Positions 1 through 11,912 of a DNA stretch of 64,000 bases are shown one piece after another. Source of the DNA: Reticulitermes lucifugus (lineage: Eukaryota; Arthropoda; Insecta; Blattodea; Rhinotermitidae); contig JAKCWW010000105.1 in the NCBI GenBank assembly GCA_026260175.1, positions 78,857 through 142,856 on the forward strand. Direction: 5' to 3'. The position numbers and the translations under genes are program-made. The notes below the pieces were generated by a model. That model saw only the letters and a program-made list of their open reading frames with translations. It searched no databases and was not told where the DNA came from. Numbering within the stretch: position 1 is the stretch's first letter; the number at the start of each line of letters is the position of its first letter.

Positions 1-116
1 ACAGGCCTATCTTCCGAGCTCGTTCTATGTTGTGTAACCTCTGGAGCTACAAGAGCTCCAAGAATCAGTTATGAATATTACGCTGGACAGAATACGACAT
101 TGATAATCGTCGCTTC

Positions 117-425
117 TGGTAAAGGTAAAGATAAAATAGTCTCTGTGCACGCCATGAAGTCATATGGGGAAGTGGAGGTATAGCTCGATGCATTTTTAAC
201 TTTCGGCACGAGATAGAGATGTGTGGTCAGCTCATGCCCCGGCCGCTTTACCCCCGGGGAAAGAGTCCCCGGTACCCAATGAGTAGGATGTCGGGTGGAC
301 AGAAGAGCCGGTATGGACATTTTGGAGAAGAAAAAACCTCTTGCTCCTTCCGGTAACCCAACCATCACTTGCCGGGCGTACCGCCGACAGCCTACTCACC
401 ATCCGTCGTGGTAGTCGAGATAGCC
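117..425 (-). mobile_element. SINE family A, copy 1 (tRNA-derived, minus strand)
   Basis: A non-autonomous retrotransposon copy. Read on the minus strand it ends in a (TTTACC)-type tail, seen on the plus strand as GGTAAAGGTAAAG at 118-130. Next to the tail is the family's conserved block GGAGGTATAGCTC...GCATTTTTAACTTTCGGCAC (about 175-210). A GC-rich middle (CCCCGGCCGCTTTACCCCCG, 237-256) leads to a degenerate reverse box B near 350-365. Six other copies in the window share this order. From memory it matches an abundant SINE of cockroach, termite and stick-insect genomes. The small open frames across it are translations of the SINE, not genes. The head is diverged, so the right end is approximate. 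Confidence 0.75.
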
Positions 426-478
426 CTAAGATTAATAACATTTTTAATTCATCTGTTCTCTTGTACAACGTGGGAAAC

Positions 479-600
479 AGGAGTAGCTTAGTAAATATAG
501 TGACTGGCTACCGCGAAAGACCGGGATTCGATTCCCGTAAGCGGCGAAGATTATTGCATTTCCATTAAGCCTAACCCGGCTGTAACGTCTACCCAGCCTC
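479..600 (+). mobile_element. tRNA-derived SINE head, plus strand
   Basis: A box-A-like stretch (TAGCTTAGTAAA near 484-495) is followed by a strong RNA polymerase III box B, GGGATTCGATTCCCG (524-538). Spacing fits a tRNA-type internal promoter, but no cloverleaf acceptor stem or anticodon arm closes around it, so this is a SINE head rather than a tRNA gene. It lies head-to-head with the minus-strand SINE at 117-425. The downstream body is diverged and its end is a guess. Confidence 0.5.
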
Positions 601-1333
601 TATTGATTGATAGAGAAACCATTTCCTGGGTGTTAAAAGGGCCGGAGCTTTACAGTAACCACTCATTTCCGTCCATTGTTCAGGTTAAGAAGCGACACCT
701 CCATTTCCTCACAGGCCTGCGTGGCGTGATGTTTAATTAAGCAGACTGAGAACTTAAACTTTGCCTTGCTGTACAACGGTAGTGTCACCTTCCACCCATG
801 AACGTCATCCTGACATTGATCTGAGTGATACAAAAATTATGTGGCCCGCAGTATATTAGGAACTTCTCGGTAGACTGCTCGCACTAAGAACTGCTCTGCG
901 GTTTTGATGCTGCGTCTCAGGCCTCTCCTCTCCTTTTCGCAGTCACTCAAACGCTCTCCAAGGCGTTTCTGAATGTTTGATGAGATTAAGACAGAAAACA
1001 TGTTCTCGTCATCCAGCGTGGGACAGACGGAAGACACAAGTTTGCATATCGGTTGGTATATGTGGCGAAAAGTAGAATTACCAACCCGTCCTCTGAGTTG
1101 GGTTATATAATTTGTACATGTCAGTTAGGAAACGGCTGCTGGAGGAGGGGATTTTCGGTGATACGCAGGAGTTCCGAGTTCAGTTTCAAGTACAAGGATG
1201 TGGAAGGCGGTGCTTGTCATTTTACTGAATCGATGAAGTCGCTAAGCTCTACAAACAAGAACTTTGAAACTTGAGATATTAATCGATTTCTTAATCGCAT
1301 TTCTGCATTTTAATTTAAAGTTCAATTTGCTTT

Positions 1334-1334
<1 letters not shown>
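601..1334. other. no recognisable feature
   Basis: AT-rich sequence. The short open frames on both strands carry no motif, splice context or similarity that I recognise. Confidence 0.5.

Positions 1335-1369
<35 letters not shown>
1335..1369. repeat. (TAA)n microsatellite
   Basis: An uninterrupted trinucleotide array of about 35 bases (ATAATAATAAT...). A shorter run of the same motif occurs near 4989-5006. Confidence 0.97.
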
Positions 1370-2077
1370 CACGACTTAAGCTGCCAAACTTCTGTGCTGT
1401 TAAGCTAATTATCATCCTTAGTTGTGCTGTGACAAACGAAAATTCAGTTTAAATAATTTTAAAATTAGTCCAGTATTTGGAAAAAAAGGGACGTGGCCTA
1501 TCGAAAGGCACTACCTTGACACGGATTGAGAAAATAAAGAAATCCGTGAAATATCCAAGTCAGAATAGGATGTAGCGCAATGAATTTTCGAACGGGTTCA
1601 TTTCAGTCTAATGGTACAAAAACCTGCGTGATGGAAGTTAATAATCACATTGTGCTAACTTCATGAAGCAGAGTTTCCTTGAGACCGTGGCAGTTGTTTA
1701 GTTAGTAGTTATATGTATTTTACGGAGCCCGACGGTTCATTCTCAATGGGTTGAATATACCTCAGCCTATTGGGCCGAAATGAGTAGCTTTGTTAACTAT
1801 GTTTCCAGTGTAAGGGTGATGGGGACGAATCTTATTCTCGAAATGTGGTGTTTGCATTTCTAACACGGGACCGTGGACAATGGTCATGAAGTAAATAATT
1901 CCAAATGAAAAATATTCTTCTGGAGGACGTGTCCTTAGGACATTACAATATGGACAGACCTGTTTGTTTGTCTGGCCAACTCTGCTTTATTTTCTTTTTT
2001 CGGACTGGACATAAGCTCTATACGTTTGCTGCAAAGGGTTACAGTTAATAACTTCTTGAATCACGAAGGTCTTAAAT
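1370..2077. other. no recognisable feature
   Basis: AT-rich sequence with no supported gene or repeat. Confidence 0.5.
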
Positions 2078-2170
2078 AAACCATTAAGGCACAGAAGTGA
2101 GGGTTCGATTACCGTCGGGGGCTTAAGTATGTCTACAGTGTTTGACGGTCGTCTCCATCACAGTTCTTTT
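2078..2170 (+). mobile_element. possible tRNA-derived SINE fragment
   Basis: A box-B-like element GGGTTCGATTACCG at 2101-2114 follows TTAAGGCACAGAAGTG, which resembles the 3' half of a tRNA-like head. No convincing box A or SINE tail is visible, so this is a weak call based mainly on the box B match. Confidence 0.35.
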
Positions 2171-2262
2171 AAATAGTTATTGTGCTCTACCTTAGTGTTA
2201 GGCCTGATGCTTGTAAACGTGTGAATCTAGGTCTATCTGCCCTTGGTCTGAGGACAGCAGAC

Positions 2263-2640
2263 AGGTTGAGCGTGTTGGAGAATTAAGTGCCCAGAAGAAT
2301 ATTTTGACTATAGAAGGTGGATGAACTCTTCAAAAAATAATGTTGGGTGATGTGCGAGTAAATAAAGAGGATGAAGTATCAGTCCTGCACATGGTAGACG
2401 TAACAACCACATAGAAAATTGTAATAGGAAACCCAGAGGGGACGAGGACGCTTGGGAGACCTACGTGTAGATAGGAGGCTGATATTAAAGAGGATCGTGG
2501 ACTAAACTCATCTGACTGAGTGTAGAGACCAATGGTGAGCTCCCGTGAACATGGTAAAAGAACCTTTCCGTAAGAGATGGAGAATCGTTAGCGTCCCACT
2601 TGGTCCGGTGCTTGGTGGAGTTGATTAGTTAGAAGATCAT
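2263..2640 (+). pseudogene. LINE 3'-end remnant (reverse-transcriptase polyprotein C terminus)
   Basis: A decayed 3' end of a non-LTR retrotransposon. In one frame from about 2275 it reads LEN*VPRRIF, matching the ENKVLRRIFGP-type segment that I recognise from insect LINE polyproteins. From about 2430 it reads PEGTRTLGRPTCR*EADIKED, matching the KRPLGRPRRRWEDNIK-type C terminus. Internal stops and frameshifts show it is dead. The same block recurs at 10787, 13731, 15138 and 19738. I know the family only as an abundant insect LINE and cannot name its clade with certainty. Confidence 0.7.
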
Positions 2641-3193
2641 TAGTCTGCAGAGAGACTGTCTACCGACCGAAGAACCGGAGTTAAATTCGCGGCAGAAATA
2701 TGGATTTTCCCCCCTTTTCACTAGGAAGACGTACTTAAACGCACCGAGCCTTCCATTTAAAGTGTATCCGAACTCTTTCTCAGGACCCGAATCAGCCAGT
2801 GCGTGCAACTGAAAGCTCGCCTGCTTGTGATGTCGAGGTAGCCTATAGAATGCTTGGAGCTTTACCTACACCCCACTTTTAAGCGTTGATATCGTGCTAA
2901 AGCGTAACGACAACGTCGCTTTTCTTATCTTTCTAGTTTACAATATGCAGTCGTACAGTGGAGACGAAGTGTGTGAGGGCACATGCTTTGTTTATATTAA
3001 CATGCCAATGAATTCAATGAAATGATTCGTCACTGTGAAGCTGGCGTCTGGAGTACGTGTATGATGCCGTCAGGCCGATAACCACAGTGCGCTGTCCCTA
3101 GTGTAGGACAAGAATATAAACCTAGGTCAACTGGAGAATAAATTAGAACTACCAGACCTTAAGTATCATTGGGATAATCAATCACAAAGAATG
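2641..3193. other. no recognisable feature
   Basis: No supported gene, RNA or repeat. Confidence 0.5.
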
Positions 3194-3301
3194 GATGTGT
3201 GGCGCATGTAGTCCGCATGGGAGAGGTAAGATGTGCGGCGCATGTAGTCCGCATGGGAGAGGTAAGATGTGTGGCACATGTAGTCCGCATGGGAGAGGTA
3301 A
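3194..3301. repeat. 36-bp minisatellite, three copies
   Basis: Three tandem units start at 3194, 3230 and 3266, with a partial fourth after 3301. Each contains CATGTAGTCCGCATGGGAGA. They differ at only a few bases (GTGTGGCGC, GTGCGGCGC, GTGTGGCAC). The minus-strand frame across it gives a repeating SYLSHADYM peptide, which is a by-product of the 36-bp (12-codon) period. A related single segment lies at 23862-23890. Confidence 0.95.
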
Positions 3302-5796
3302 GAAGTGCGCAAGGTAAAACCTGACGGAAACAGTTTCATATCCCTCGGTTTAGATTGAAGGATCATATTTGAATTAACCTTAAAGTACAGGGCGTGAGAA
3401 CGTGAAGTGGATTAATCTGGCTCAGGATCGGGTCCAGTAGCAGAGTCTTGTGAACAGGCTGAAGAATCTTCGGTTTCATAAAAGGTAGAGATTCTTGTCT
3501 AGTTTGGTGCCTATTAGCTGCTTTAGAAGAACAATTCACGATGGAGTTAGTAATATTTCAAATGAAGTGACTACTGTGTAACAGCATCAAACTCTCTTTT
3601 ATTTTTTTCGTAAAGAACCTGGTTGTCTTTGTCATGTTTTTAGGCTACTCTCTTGCTCCAAGAATAGGCAACTTCTGGCTTCGTACCCAACAATTCACAG
3701 CCCCAACACCTCCTCGTTTGTCCTTGAATAGTGCACTTCTATTAAGACTTAAAGATATTGGCCAGAAGAAGCATTAAACAATTTCACCTCGTGTGTTATG
3801 GTATTTAGACGTAATTTCAGCTTTCTGATTTATTTAATTGCTGATCTCACGAACAGACAGCGAAACTACAGCCACGTTAATGCTCTTTTGATGACCTGAA
3901 AAATGTTACAATTTTGTTCTGGCTTTAATTTCCCTCTGAAGTTGTTATAAGCGGAGGAAGAAGTGGAAGCAAGCTTGCGTGAGGTGGAATGTCTTGCTGT
4001 CCAGATTGTTTAAGATAACTAAATATTCCATCTTTTACTTTCATTGTACCTCGTATATAAACGTAAAAGTGAAGTTTACGTCTGGAAACCTTCGAGTGTT
4101 TAAATTTAGAAAGTATTTTCACTTCTTTAAAACATTTTCTTTATTTCTTTTAGGATGGATCCTCCAGATAAATATCTGTATTTTGACTCGTTGTATGTTC
4201 CTGCATGTTTATATACTGACTGTATGGCCGCGTGTGATGATAGTTGTTCCCATAAGGAACAAACACGCTTTGGTATTGGATATACGTACGTATGTATAGA
4301 CTATAACCATACAAAACCATTAAATCTTCAATAGCCGGAGAAGTCCAAACAAACACCAACAAGACGGAACTAGAAATGAAATGAAAAAGTCGGTTGTTTC
4401 TACGAATTGACATTAGGTTGGTGAACCAAAAAGCAGAAGCAAACGAAGGAACTGCGAGAGGTATTGATGAGTTTATGATGGACGGCTTATTATTTTTGGC
4501 TCGGCAATAAGTCATGTTGGTCATACTTACTGTACACTTGTACGTTCTGCAGGGATCGGTCTTCATTGGCAGGAAAAAAAATAGGTACTGGTGGAACAAG
4601 AGTGAAAGGTACACTTCACATTATGAAAGCACATATTCTGTTTCGCACACCTCGTCGGAAGCAAGAAGCATACAGCTGCGCACACAGATGTATTGTAAAG
4701 CTAATCATGCTAGAGACAGTGGGAGACTTCATCCTGGTTGTTTGTATTTTGTCACGTGATCACCATATTAAAAGCTGTGTATCTTACCCAGATATGCATT
4801 TTATGTTATGTAGGTACCAGATATCAAAATCTCTTTTCTGAACTAAATATGGGTCATCAAAGTAAAAAGACTGCGATGGGCTGCACATGTAGCATTAGTG
4901 GGAGTTACAAAAATGCATGTAAAATCTTCATCGTAAAAGCAGAATTGGAGAAGCAACATTGGAGATCTAGGCCTAAAATAAACTTGATGTAATAATAATA
5001 ATAATATTATTTATACTGCAGAAATAGATTTAAAAGGCGTTGTCTGCAGTTATTCGGGTCAGGATAAGGTAAAATGAGGGGGTCTTTTGAATGCAATGAT
5101 GCGTCCTCTGGTTCTGCAGAAGGCGGGATATTTCTTGACTAGCTGAGCAACTGTGTGCTCCTTTTAGTCAGTTCTTTGAAGTGCAAGACTTATGTTTTTG
5201 AAGTGACGACTAATACAAAACGCATTACAGTTTGATTAAGTCGCAGTTACATTTTAAACAAATGAAAGTTCTGTTATTCTGAAGGATAGAAGCTGCGAGT
5301 TAGACACTGCTGGCGGTTTACATTCACCAGTAATTATAATGAAATGTGGCTGTACTGAGTCATACACGTTACATGTCGCTAACGTTTCCTTATATAAAGA
5401 GGTGCTTGATCAGATAAAGGCGCTGCAGCTTTAACGTTCTAGAAACTATCAACTCCTTCCACCCCCTCCCAAAATCCTTTGTTTGCCTACATTCCTAAAA
5501 TAAAATTTATGGGATCTTAAAGACTCAAAACTTCCTTTATGTTTAACCCATAACTATTTTAACAGCGTATATATGCCCCAGGACCGCACGGGTCCCTGAC
5601 AAGTTTGACTGCTGCTGTATGAAACGGGGCTGTCTGGTAAACACGCCTGTACCTGAACAAGTGAAGGCAAACATTACGACAGCAGTATGTGTAACATCAT
5701 CAGACTGTCTTCGTCTCGACAGAACGACGTGATTTCTACTAACTGTAACATAAACGATTCCCAGCTGGGCGTACCTCGATACTTGAGTGTGAGGAG
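3302..5796. other. unique-looking AT-rich DNA, no supported gene
   Basis: Contains a 154-codon minus-strand open frame (4150-4614) and overlapping plus-strand frames. I recognise no domain, and the sequence is tyrosine-, serine- and phenylalanine-rich as expected of AT-rich chance frames. A short (TAA) run lies at 4989-5006. Confidence 0.45.
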
Positions 5797-7415
5797 TGCA
5801 TGTGTGTATGTGTGTGTGTATGTGTATATGTATGTATGTGTGTGTATGTATGTGTGTGTGTATGTGTGTGTATGTATGTGGGTGTATGTATGTGGGTGTA
5901 TGTATGTGTGTATGTATGTGTGTGTGCATGTATATATGTATGTACGTATGCAGCCTATGTATGTGTGTTTATGTATATGTATGTGTGTGTATGTGTATAT
6001 GTGTATGTATGTATGTATGCATGGACGTATGTGTGTATGTATGTATGGACGTATGTGTGTGTATGTATGTGTGTGTATGTGTGTTTATGTGTGTATGTGT
6101 ATATGTATCTGTGTGTGTATGTATGTATGCATGGACGTATGTGTGTGTATGTGTGTATGTATGTGTGTGTATGTTTGTATGTGTGTGTATGTGTATATGT
6201 ATGTGTGTATGTATGTATGCATGGACGTATGTGTGTGTATGTGTGTATGCATGGACGTATGTGTGTGTTTGTGTGTATGTATGTGTGTGTATGTGTGTAT
6301 GCATGGACGTATGTGTGTTTGTGTGTATGTATGTGTGTGTATGTGTGTATGCATGGACGTATGTGTGTGTATGTGTGTATGTATGTGTGTGTATGTGTGT
6401 ATGTATGTGCGTGTATGTGTGTATGCATGGACTATGTGTGTATGTGTGTATGCATGGACGTATGTGTGTATGTGTGTGTATGCATGGACGTATGTGTCTA
6501 TGTGTGTATTCATATGTGTCTATGTATGCATGCATGTATATATGTATGTACGTATGCAGCCTATGTATATGTATGTGTGTGTATGTATGTATGTATGCAT
6601 GGACGTATGTGTGTGTATGTATGTATGTATGGACGTGTGTGTGTTTATGTGTGTATTCATATATGTATCTATGTATGCATGCATGTATATATGTATGTAC
6701 GTATGCAGCCTATGTNTATGTATGTGTGTGTATGTATGTATGTACTCGTATGTATGTATGCATGGACGTATGTGTGTGTATGTGTGTATGTATGTGTGTG
6801 TATGCATGGACGTATGTGTCTATGTGTGTATTCATATGTGTCTATGTATGCATGCATGTATATATGTATGTACGTATGCAGCCTATGTATATGTATGTGT
6901 GTGTATGTATGTATGTATGCATGGACGTATGTGTGTGTATGTATGTATGTATGGACGTGTGTGTGTTTATGTGTGTATTCATATATGTATCTATGTATGC
7001 ATGCATGTATATATGTATGTACGTATGCAGCCTATGTNNNNNNNNNNNNNNNNNNNNNNNNNNNNNNNNNNNNNNNNNNNNNNNNNNNNNNNNNNNNNNN
7101 NNNNNNNNNNNNNNNNNNNNNNNNNNNNNNNNNNNNNNNNNNNNNNNNNNNNNNNNNNNNNNNNNNNNNNNNNNNNNNNNNNNNNNNTATGTATGTGTGT
7201 GTATGTATGTATGTACTCGTATGTATGTATGCATGGACGTATGTGTGTGTATGTGTGTATGTATGTATGCATGGACGTATGTGTGTGTATGTGTGTATTC
7301 ATATATGTGTCTATGTATGCATGCATGTATATTTGTATGTACGTATGCAGCCTATGTATATGTATGTGTATGTATATATACATGCATGTATGCATGTATG
7401 TATGTAGCCTACGTA
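5797..7415. repeat. TATG/TGTG microsatellite with higher-order units
   Basis: An array of TATG, TGTG and GGACGTATG words. Its right half is organised into longer units marked by GCAGCCTATGT at 5950, 6556, 6705, 6878, 7027 and 7347. Units starting at 6556 and 6878 are 149 bp and look identical. The unit at 6705 is 173 bp and carries TACTCG at 6743. The very long cysteine/tyrosine/valine and histidine/threonine open frames here are translations of the repeat, because a tetranucleotide array lacks stops in several frames. They are not genes. Confidence 0.97.
7038..7187. other. assembly gap, 150 N, within the array
   Basis: A run of 150 Ns flanked by GCAGCCTATGT on the left and TATGTATGTGTG on the right. 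A single N at 6716 sits at the same point of the preceding unit. The gap equals one 149-bp unit plus one base. Confidence 0.95.
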
Positions 7416-10400
7416 TATACCCTACTACAATTTGCATTAGGTCCGTGCATATTTGTATACGTTCTTTTTGATTGTACGTACCACATTCTCATTGATGTAG
7501 ATATACATCTATTCCTGCAAATATGCAAAACGTCTATTAGTACTAAGTAACCGAGTCCATGGAAGAGAACCTATTAAGGAGCTGAAGGGCTTACGCTCTT
7601 TAACTGGACCAAATGCTTTTTCAGTGAGATACCTATGGTTCATAGACGTTCGTCACTAGACTCTATCCTGAAGTATTTTCATTTAGTTCAGATCCTTGCA
7701 CCATAATTCTTGAAGATCTTTTTTAATATTATATTCCTATTCTTTCTTTCGGGTTTTCTGCCCTTTTTTATTTTTCAGAGTTCATCAAGACGCAGATCTC
7801 AGAACGGAATAGTTTACTTCTTTCTTGGATTAATTCTGCCAGAATTTGATAATTATCTAGAAACTTATAATTTTGTATAGAACTGTACTAGGTTGGACAT
7901 GTTGGGGAAACGTACAATATTTTTGGTGTAAAGTATTTTGGAAAAGAATAAAGTTGTCTGAAATTGAATTAGTGCATGACATTAATATGGAACTTGGGAA
8001 ATAAGTTGTGTGTAAGGGCTGTGACTTGACCGCGGGACGTTTGGTGTTGGTTAAGTTTAACCTCGGGTTATGCTTGAGACAATGTGAAGTGCCTGTATTA
8101 TGATGTTTTTTAAAAATTATGCACTGATGTAAAATCATGTTTAAAGTTATAATTTTGGGAATAGAAATGTTACTTTGAAGTAGAACATCGGGAACCTGTC
8201 GCCATTATTAACCTGACACGTCTGGATCTGAAATCTTAATTCATTTGCAAACAGATCAAGCTTGCAAGTGCCCGCAGATAAAGAGAGGTGGAGAGGAATA
8301 CCAATTGTTTTGTGAGGGCATAGCTGTGAAGGTAATCGACCTGCAGACAAGCGACCTTCCCCAGGTCTTGCCAATAGTTCAATGTCATTGAACGGTTACC
8401 AGACCGAGGTGTGGAGTGCATGCTGGTCCCCATCTCAAACAACAGGGGTGTCATTCCTGAATGGCTGCCACGTCATCTTGCGTTTTGAGGCACCCTAATT
8501 TTTAAAGCGTTTAGCAAAAGGGCCTCTGCTTAGGCCTGCTTGAGGTTATAATACGCAAATGGGATGTGAGGTCTGAGACTGAATTCAACAGACTTAGCAA
8601 TCCGTTCAGAAGCTGGATTTTATAAGCACACTGTTTACTTTTTGATACTTAACTCTTTAAAACATATTACCTAACATTTTGCTCACAACTTGTATTTATG
8701 GGTTTCGTACGGTTCTTATGGTTCTTATGGTTATATCTCTAAACAGTATTAACCGAATGGTCTGTGTAGTGGAGATATGTTTTGTTTTTCCTAATGAAGG
8801 AACTGAATTCTTGAACATTATTTAGAAGAATTTCATGCTGTAGAGTTAATGGCGCTTTTTCAGAAGTTAAGGGTTTGCTTTACAAAATGTCAGTGAGTGT
8901 GCATGCAATACGACATGATGTGCAAGAAGTTGTAACAGTTTTAATAGCACTGTAGCATCGTACGCAGGGGCGTAGGGAACTGCAGCAAGTCTTCTGGACG
9001 AGGTTCAATCCTGAATGTGTAGAGCAAGGTGTCGAAGTGCAACCACTGCGCGGTGCAGTTCAATGGTTTGTGAGCACTACGACGGACATTCGGATCCCAG
9101 ACAAATCTTCGCCAAAGCTATGAGAATCTACTTTGCTCAAGAAAACGGCTATAGGCCCTGCCTACGAGCTAGAAATCTACACGGAATTTAAATGTAATGG
9201 CACCCTGGTTCAATCCAAGGTGCTTTTGAAAGACCTACGAAATTGTATTGTCTGTAATACATGTTATTCATAGACGACTACTTAAATCATATTGTTATTT
9301 TCTGGGTTGTGGCACCGTGTAGTTTTGCAGGAAGTTACCGACGTTTTTGAAGATACATTTGCCACTACCTTCAGTTTACAAATTGTACGGAAAATTTGAA
9401 CATAAACACTATAGTTACAAACTATAGTGCACATATAGTTGGAAGCAGCAATTTACTCCGATGCTTCGTTAATCACCTACAAGACTAATCGGTTTAAACC
9501 CCAGCAGACAAAAAATTAATTTTAACCGCAGTGAAGGCCTTAAATTTCATGTGTTTAACTAGGTTTCATCTCCCCCAAAACTTATTGTAATGTAAATAAT
9601 ACGTAGACACGTAATTACTTTGTGGCTGAAATGCAGTAACTTGGGTCAATGACTTGTCTGCTTTGCATAACTTACCTGAATCAAATGTAAAGCTGTTTCA
9701 GATATTTACTTTCAAACGCTTTTGACACTGTAATAATGCCACTATTCACAGTCATACAACAATAACATTCCAGTTCGTATAACTTTCTCCTTTCAAGTGA
9801 AAACTCGTTTTCTCTCACGAAGAAGAAAAGAGCAGGTGAAATATGTGCAAAATTTACTGCCATTCGGTTCAGAATGTTTCAACTTCTCTCGACTATGTTA
9901 CTTGGACTGAATACTCTGAATAGGACCATTTGGATGTTTGGTTAATGTAAAGCCCAACTACATAATGCTGTGTAGTCTCATATGCGGGTAATGGGGATAC
10001 TATGTCTGTTTACCCCTCTGTCAGCGCATCTCCGGGGTTACGGAGGGAATTTTGACGAAATACTGCGATGTAGGTCTACTTAATTGTTGTGTGGTAAGCT
10101 TGATTTTACGAGTAATTATTGTCGATCGTACACAACAAGGTTGATTACACAAAACCCGACCCAACTTTCAAAAATATTTTAATGTAAAAACAATAGACAA
10201 ATAACAGGAAATATGGACGTTATTAATGTCTGTAAATTTGTAGGGAATAGTTTTCGATGTCTGGTATAAGTAATGAAATTGATTGGAGACATGACGTACT
10301 ATTTTACAGCAAACATGACTCCGTCTTTTGAATACTTTCGCCACTTGAGTTGTCGCCGTACGGTAGAAGTGCCACCCCTGGCATGTTATCGTCCTGTTTG

Positions 10401-10786
10401 GTGTGTCACATGTCAATGTGGTCCCTCCAAGAGCCGTTCCAGCATATCTTACGTCACGTACACACTCGGACTGTCATAAAGTACATAAAATTGCTATACG
10501 ATTTATAAAGCTTGCTCTGAGGGAAGGAAATGGTCACGTGGTTTGCCGAGACTCATGTCAATAGACCGGTTGTTTGTACCTTCAGGCTGACAGCAGAGTC
10601 ATTGCGCGTAACTTATTTCTGTAGCTTTTGTTGAGAACTTGTTAGCAAATAAAATGAAACCCTCTTTTGATCCGGACGATTTCTCAGCATTTGGTCCCTA
10701 AAAATGTTGCTTTGCTAGACGTATTCACTCTGTGTTGGTTTTAGTCGTACTACTAGTACTTGTAACTTACGTGTTAAAAAATTTGT
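7416..10786. other. no recognisable gene; one small hairpin
   Basis: AT-rich DNA. Box-B-like words (GGTTCAATCC near 9004 and 9209) lack a partner box A, so no SINE is called. A tight inverted repeat lies at 9407-9429: 10-bp arms CACTATAGTT/AACTATAGTG around a 3-base loop. Confidence 0.5.
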
Positions 10787-11000
10787 CTCAGAACCTCAAG
10801 GTTAGAGACCACTTGGAATGTCTAGGCGTAGATAGGAGGACAGTGTTAAAACTGATCGTAAAGCAATAGACGATGAAGGTTTGGACTGAATGTACAAGTT
10901 CAGGGCAGGTTCTTATTAACATGGTGATATCCCTTCGACTTCAACAAATGTCGGGGAATTTCTTGACTTCTGGAACGACGGTTAGCTTATGAAGAAGGAA
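10787..11000 (+). pseudogene. LINE 3'-end remnant
   Basis: Decayed C-terminal segment of the same LINE family as 2263-2640. The conceptual reading includes LGVDRRTVLKLIV, corresponding to the RRWEDNIKMDL-type region. About 50 codons later comes QMSGNFLTSGT, corresponding to the NAGNFLTS-type ending I associate with this family. Stops interrupt the frame. Confidence 0.6.
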
Positions 11001-11659
11001 TGTGCCTTTATGAGACAGAGATGAAGTAAGAGTAGTTTAACCCTTAATGTTTCTGTTGTAACGAGCTGTATGCCTGAATTAGGTAAACTTAACACGTATT
11101 CGAGAATTTTTACTTCAAAATTCTCTGCATATTCCTTGTCTTCCCGCATCCTGTCTAAATATGCAGCTCACTATTACCACATTCTGACCATACTAGGCGA
11201 CCTGCATAAATTATAAATCTTTTTACATATATAAGTTGGCCATCTCAGTTTGCTACTTGTTATATTCCCTCATGTCTAAACCACTTGCTAAGCACTGTGT
11301 TTTCATACACCTGTATCGTTCGAGAGCCAAAGTAGGAGACATTGTTCAACACTAGCGCAGATCAATTTGTGAAAGTGTAGCTTTGTACAGTAAGTATAAC
11401 ATTTGAGTGTACTACTGTCGGCTTTATAGCAGTTATAAAGACTATATCTTTCCTTTCTGTCTATCGGTAGTTTGCCCTGTCTTCATGTTCATGGTATAAT
11501 TTGTGGAACATAACTGAAACATACAAAACTGCTGGACCCTCCAGTGGTCTGACTTAGATTACTGCAACACTTCTATTGTTTCTGTGCTGCGTGATCCTAC
11601 GTTTGCCCCTCATATAGTTTCATTAAATCATTCTAACAATGTAACTTGAGACTGAACTT
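11001..11659. other. no recognisable feature
   Basis: No supported gene, RNA or repeat. Confidence 0.5.
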
Positions 11660-11912
11660 AGCGGTATACTGGGAAGCAACGCTGTTTTGTATTTGGGAGG
11701 TCCCAATTTCAAATTTCGGTCTAGAGACCAGCTATCTTGACTGAGGCTTTTGGTAGCATTTCCTGGCCCAGGCAAATGCCTTGGTACTACCTAAAATTAG
11801 GCCCCTGTTGTTTCCTTCCACATGCTGTCCATCTGTTTGTTTAATTATCGCGCCTTTCGACTATCTTATAGTCTGCGCTACTGAAAATATCTTTAAATAA
11901 AGAATAAATAAA
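11660..11912 (+). mobile_element. SINE family C copy (plus strand)
   Basis: A degenerate tRNA-like head with a box-B relic (GGTCCCAATTTCAAATTTCGG, 11700-11720) is followed by the family body, including CCCAGGCAAATGCCTTGG (11767-11784) and CTACCTAAAATTAGGCCCC. It ends in an A/T-rich tail (AATAAAGAATAAATAAATA). The head and body match the copies at 17572 and 61425. The box B is mutated, so the copy is old. Confidence 0.65.

Noticed and set aside
4150-4614. 154-codon minus-strand open frame
   Set aside because: No domain or splice context, and composition fits chance in AT-rich DNA. A frame of this size is not rare in 64 kb.
5543-7550. Very long open frames (up to about 594 codons) rich in Cys/Tyr/Val/Met or His/Thr
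   Set aside because: They are translations of the TATG/TGTG array, which lacks stops in several frames, and they cross an N run. Composition is dictated by the repeat.
8990-9215. SINEs at GGTTCAATCC words
   Set aside because: Single box-B-like words without box A, tail or shared body occur by chance at this length.
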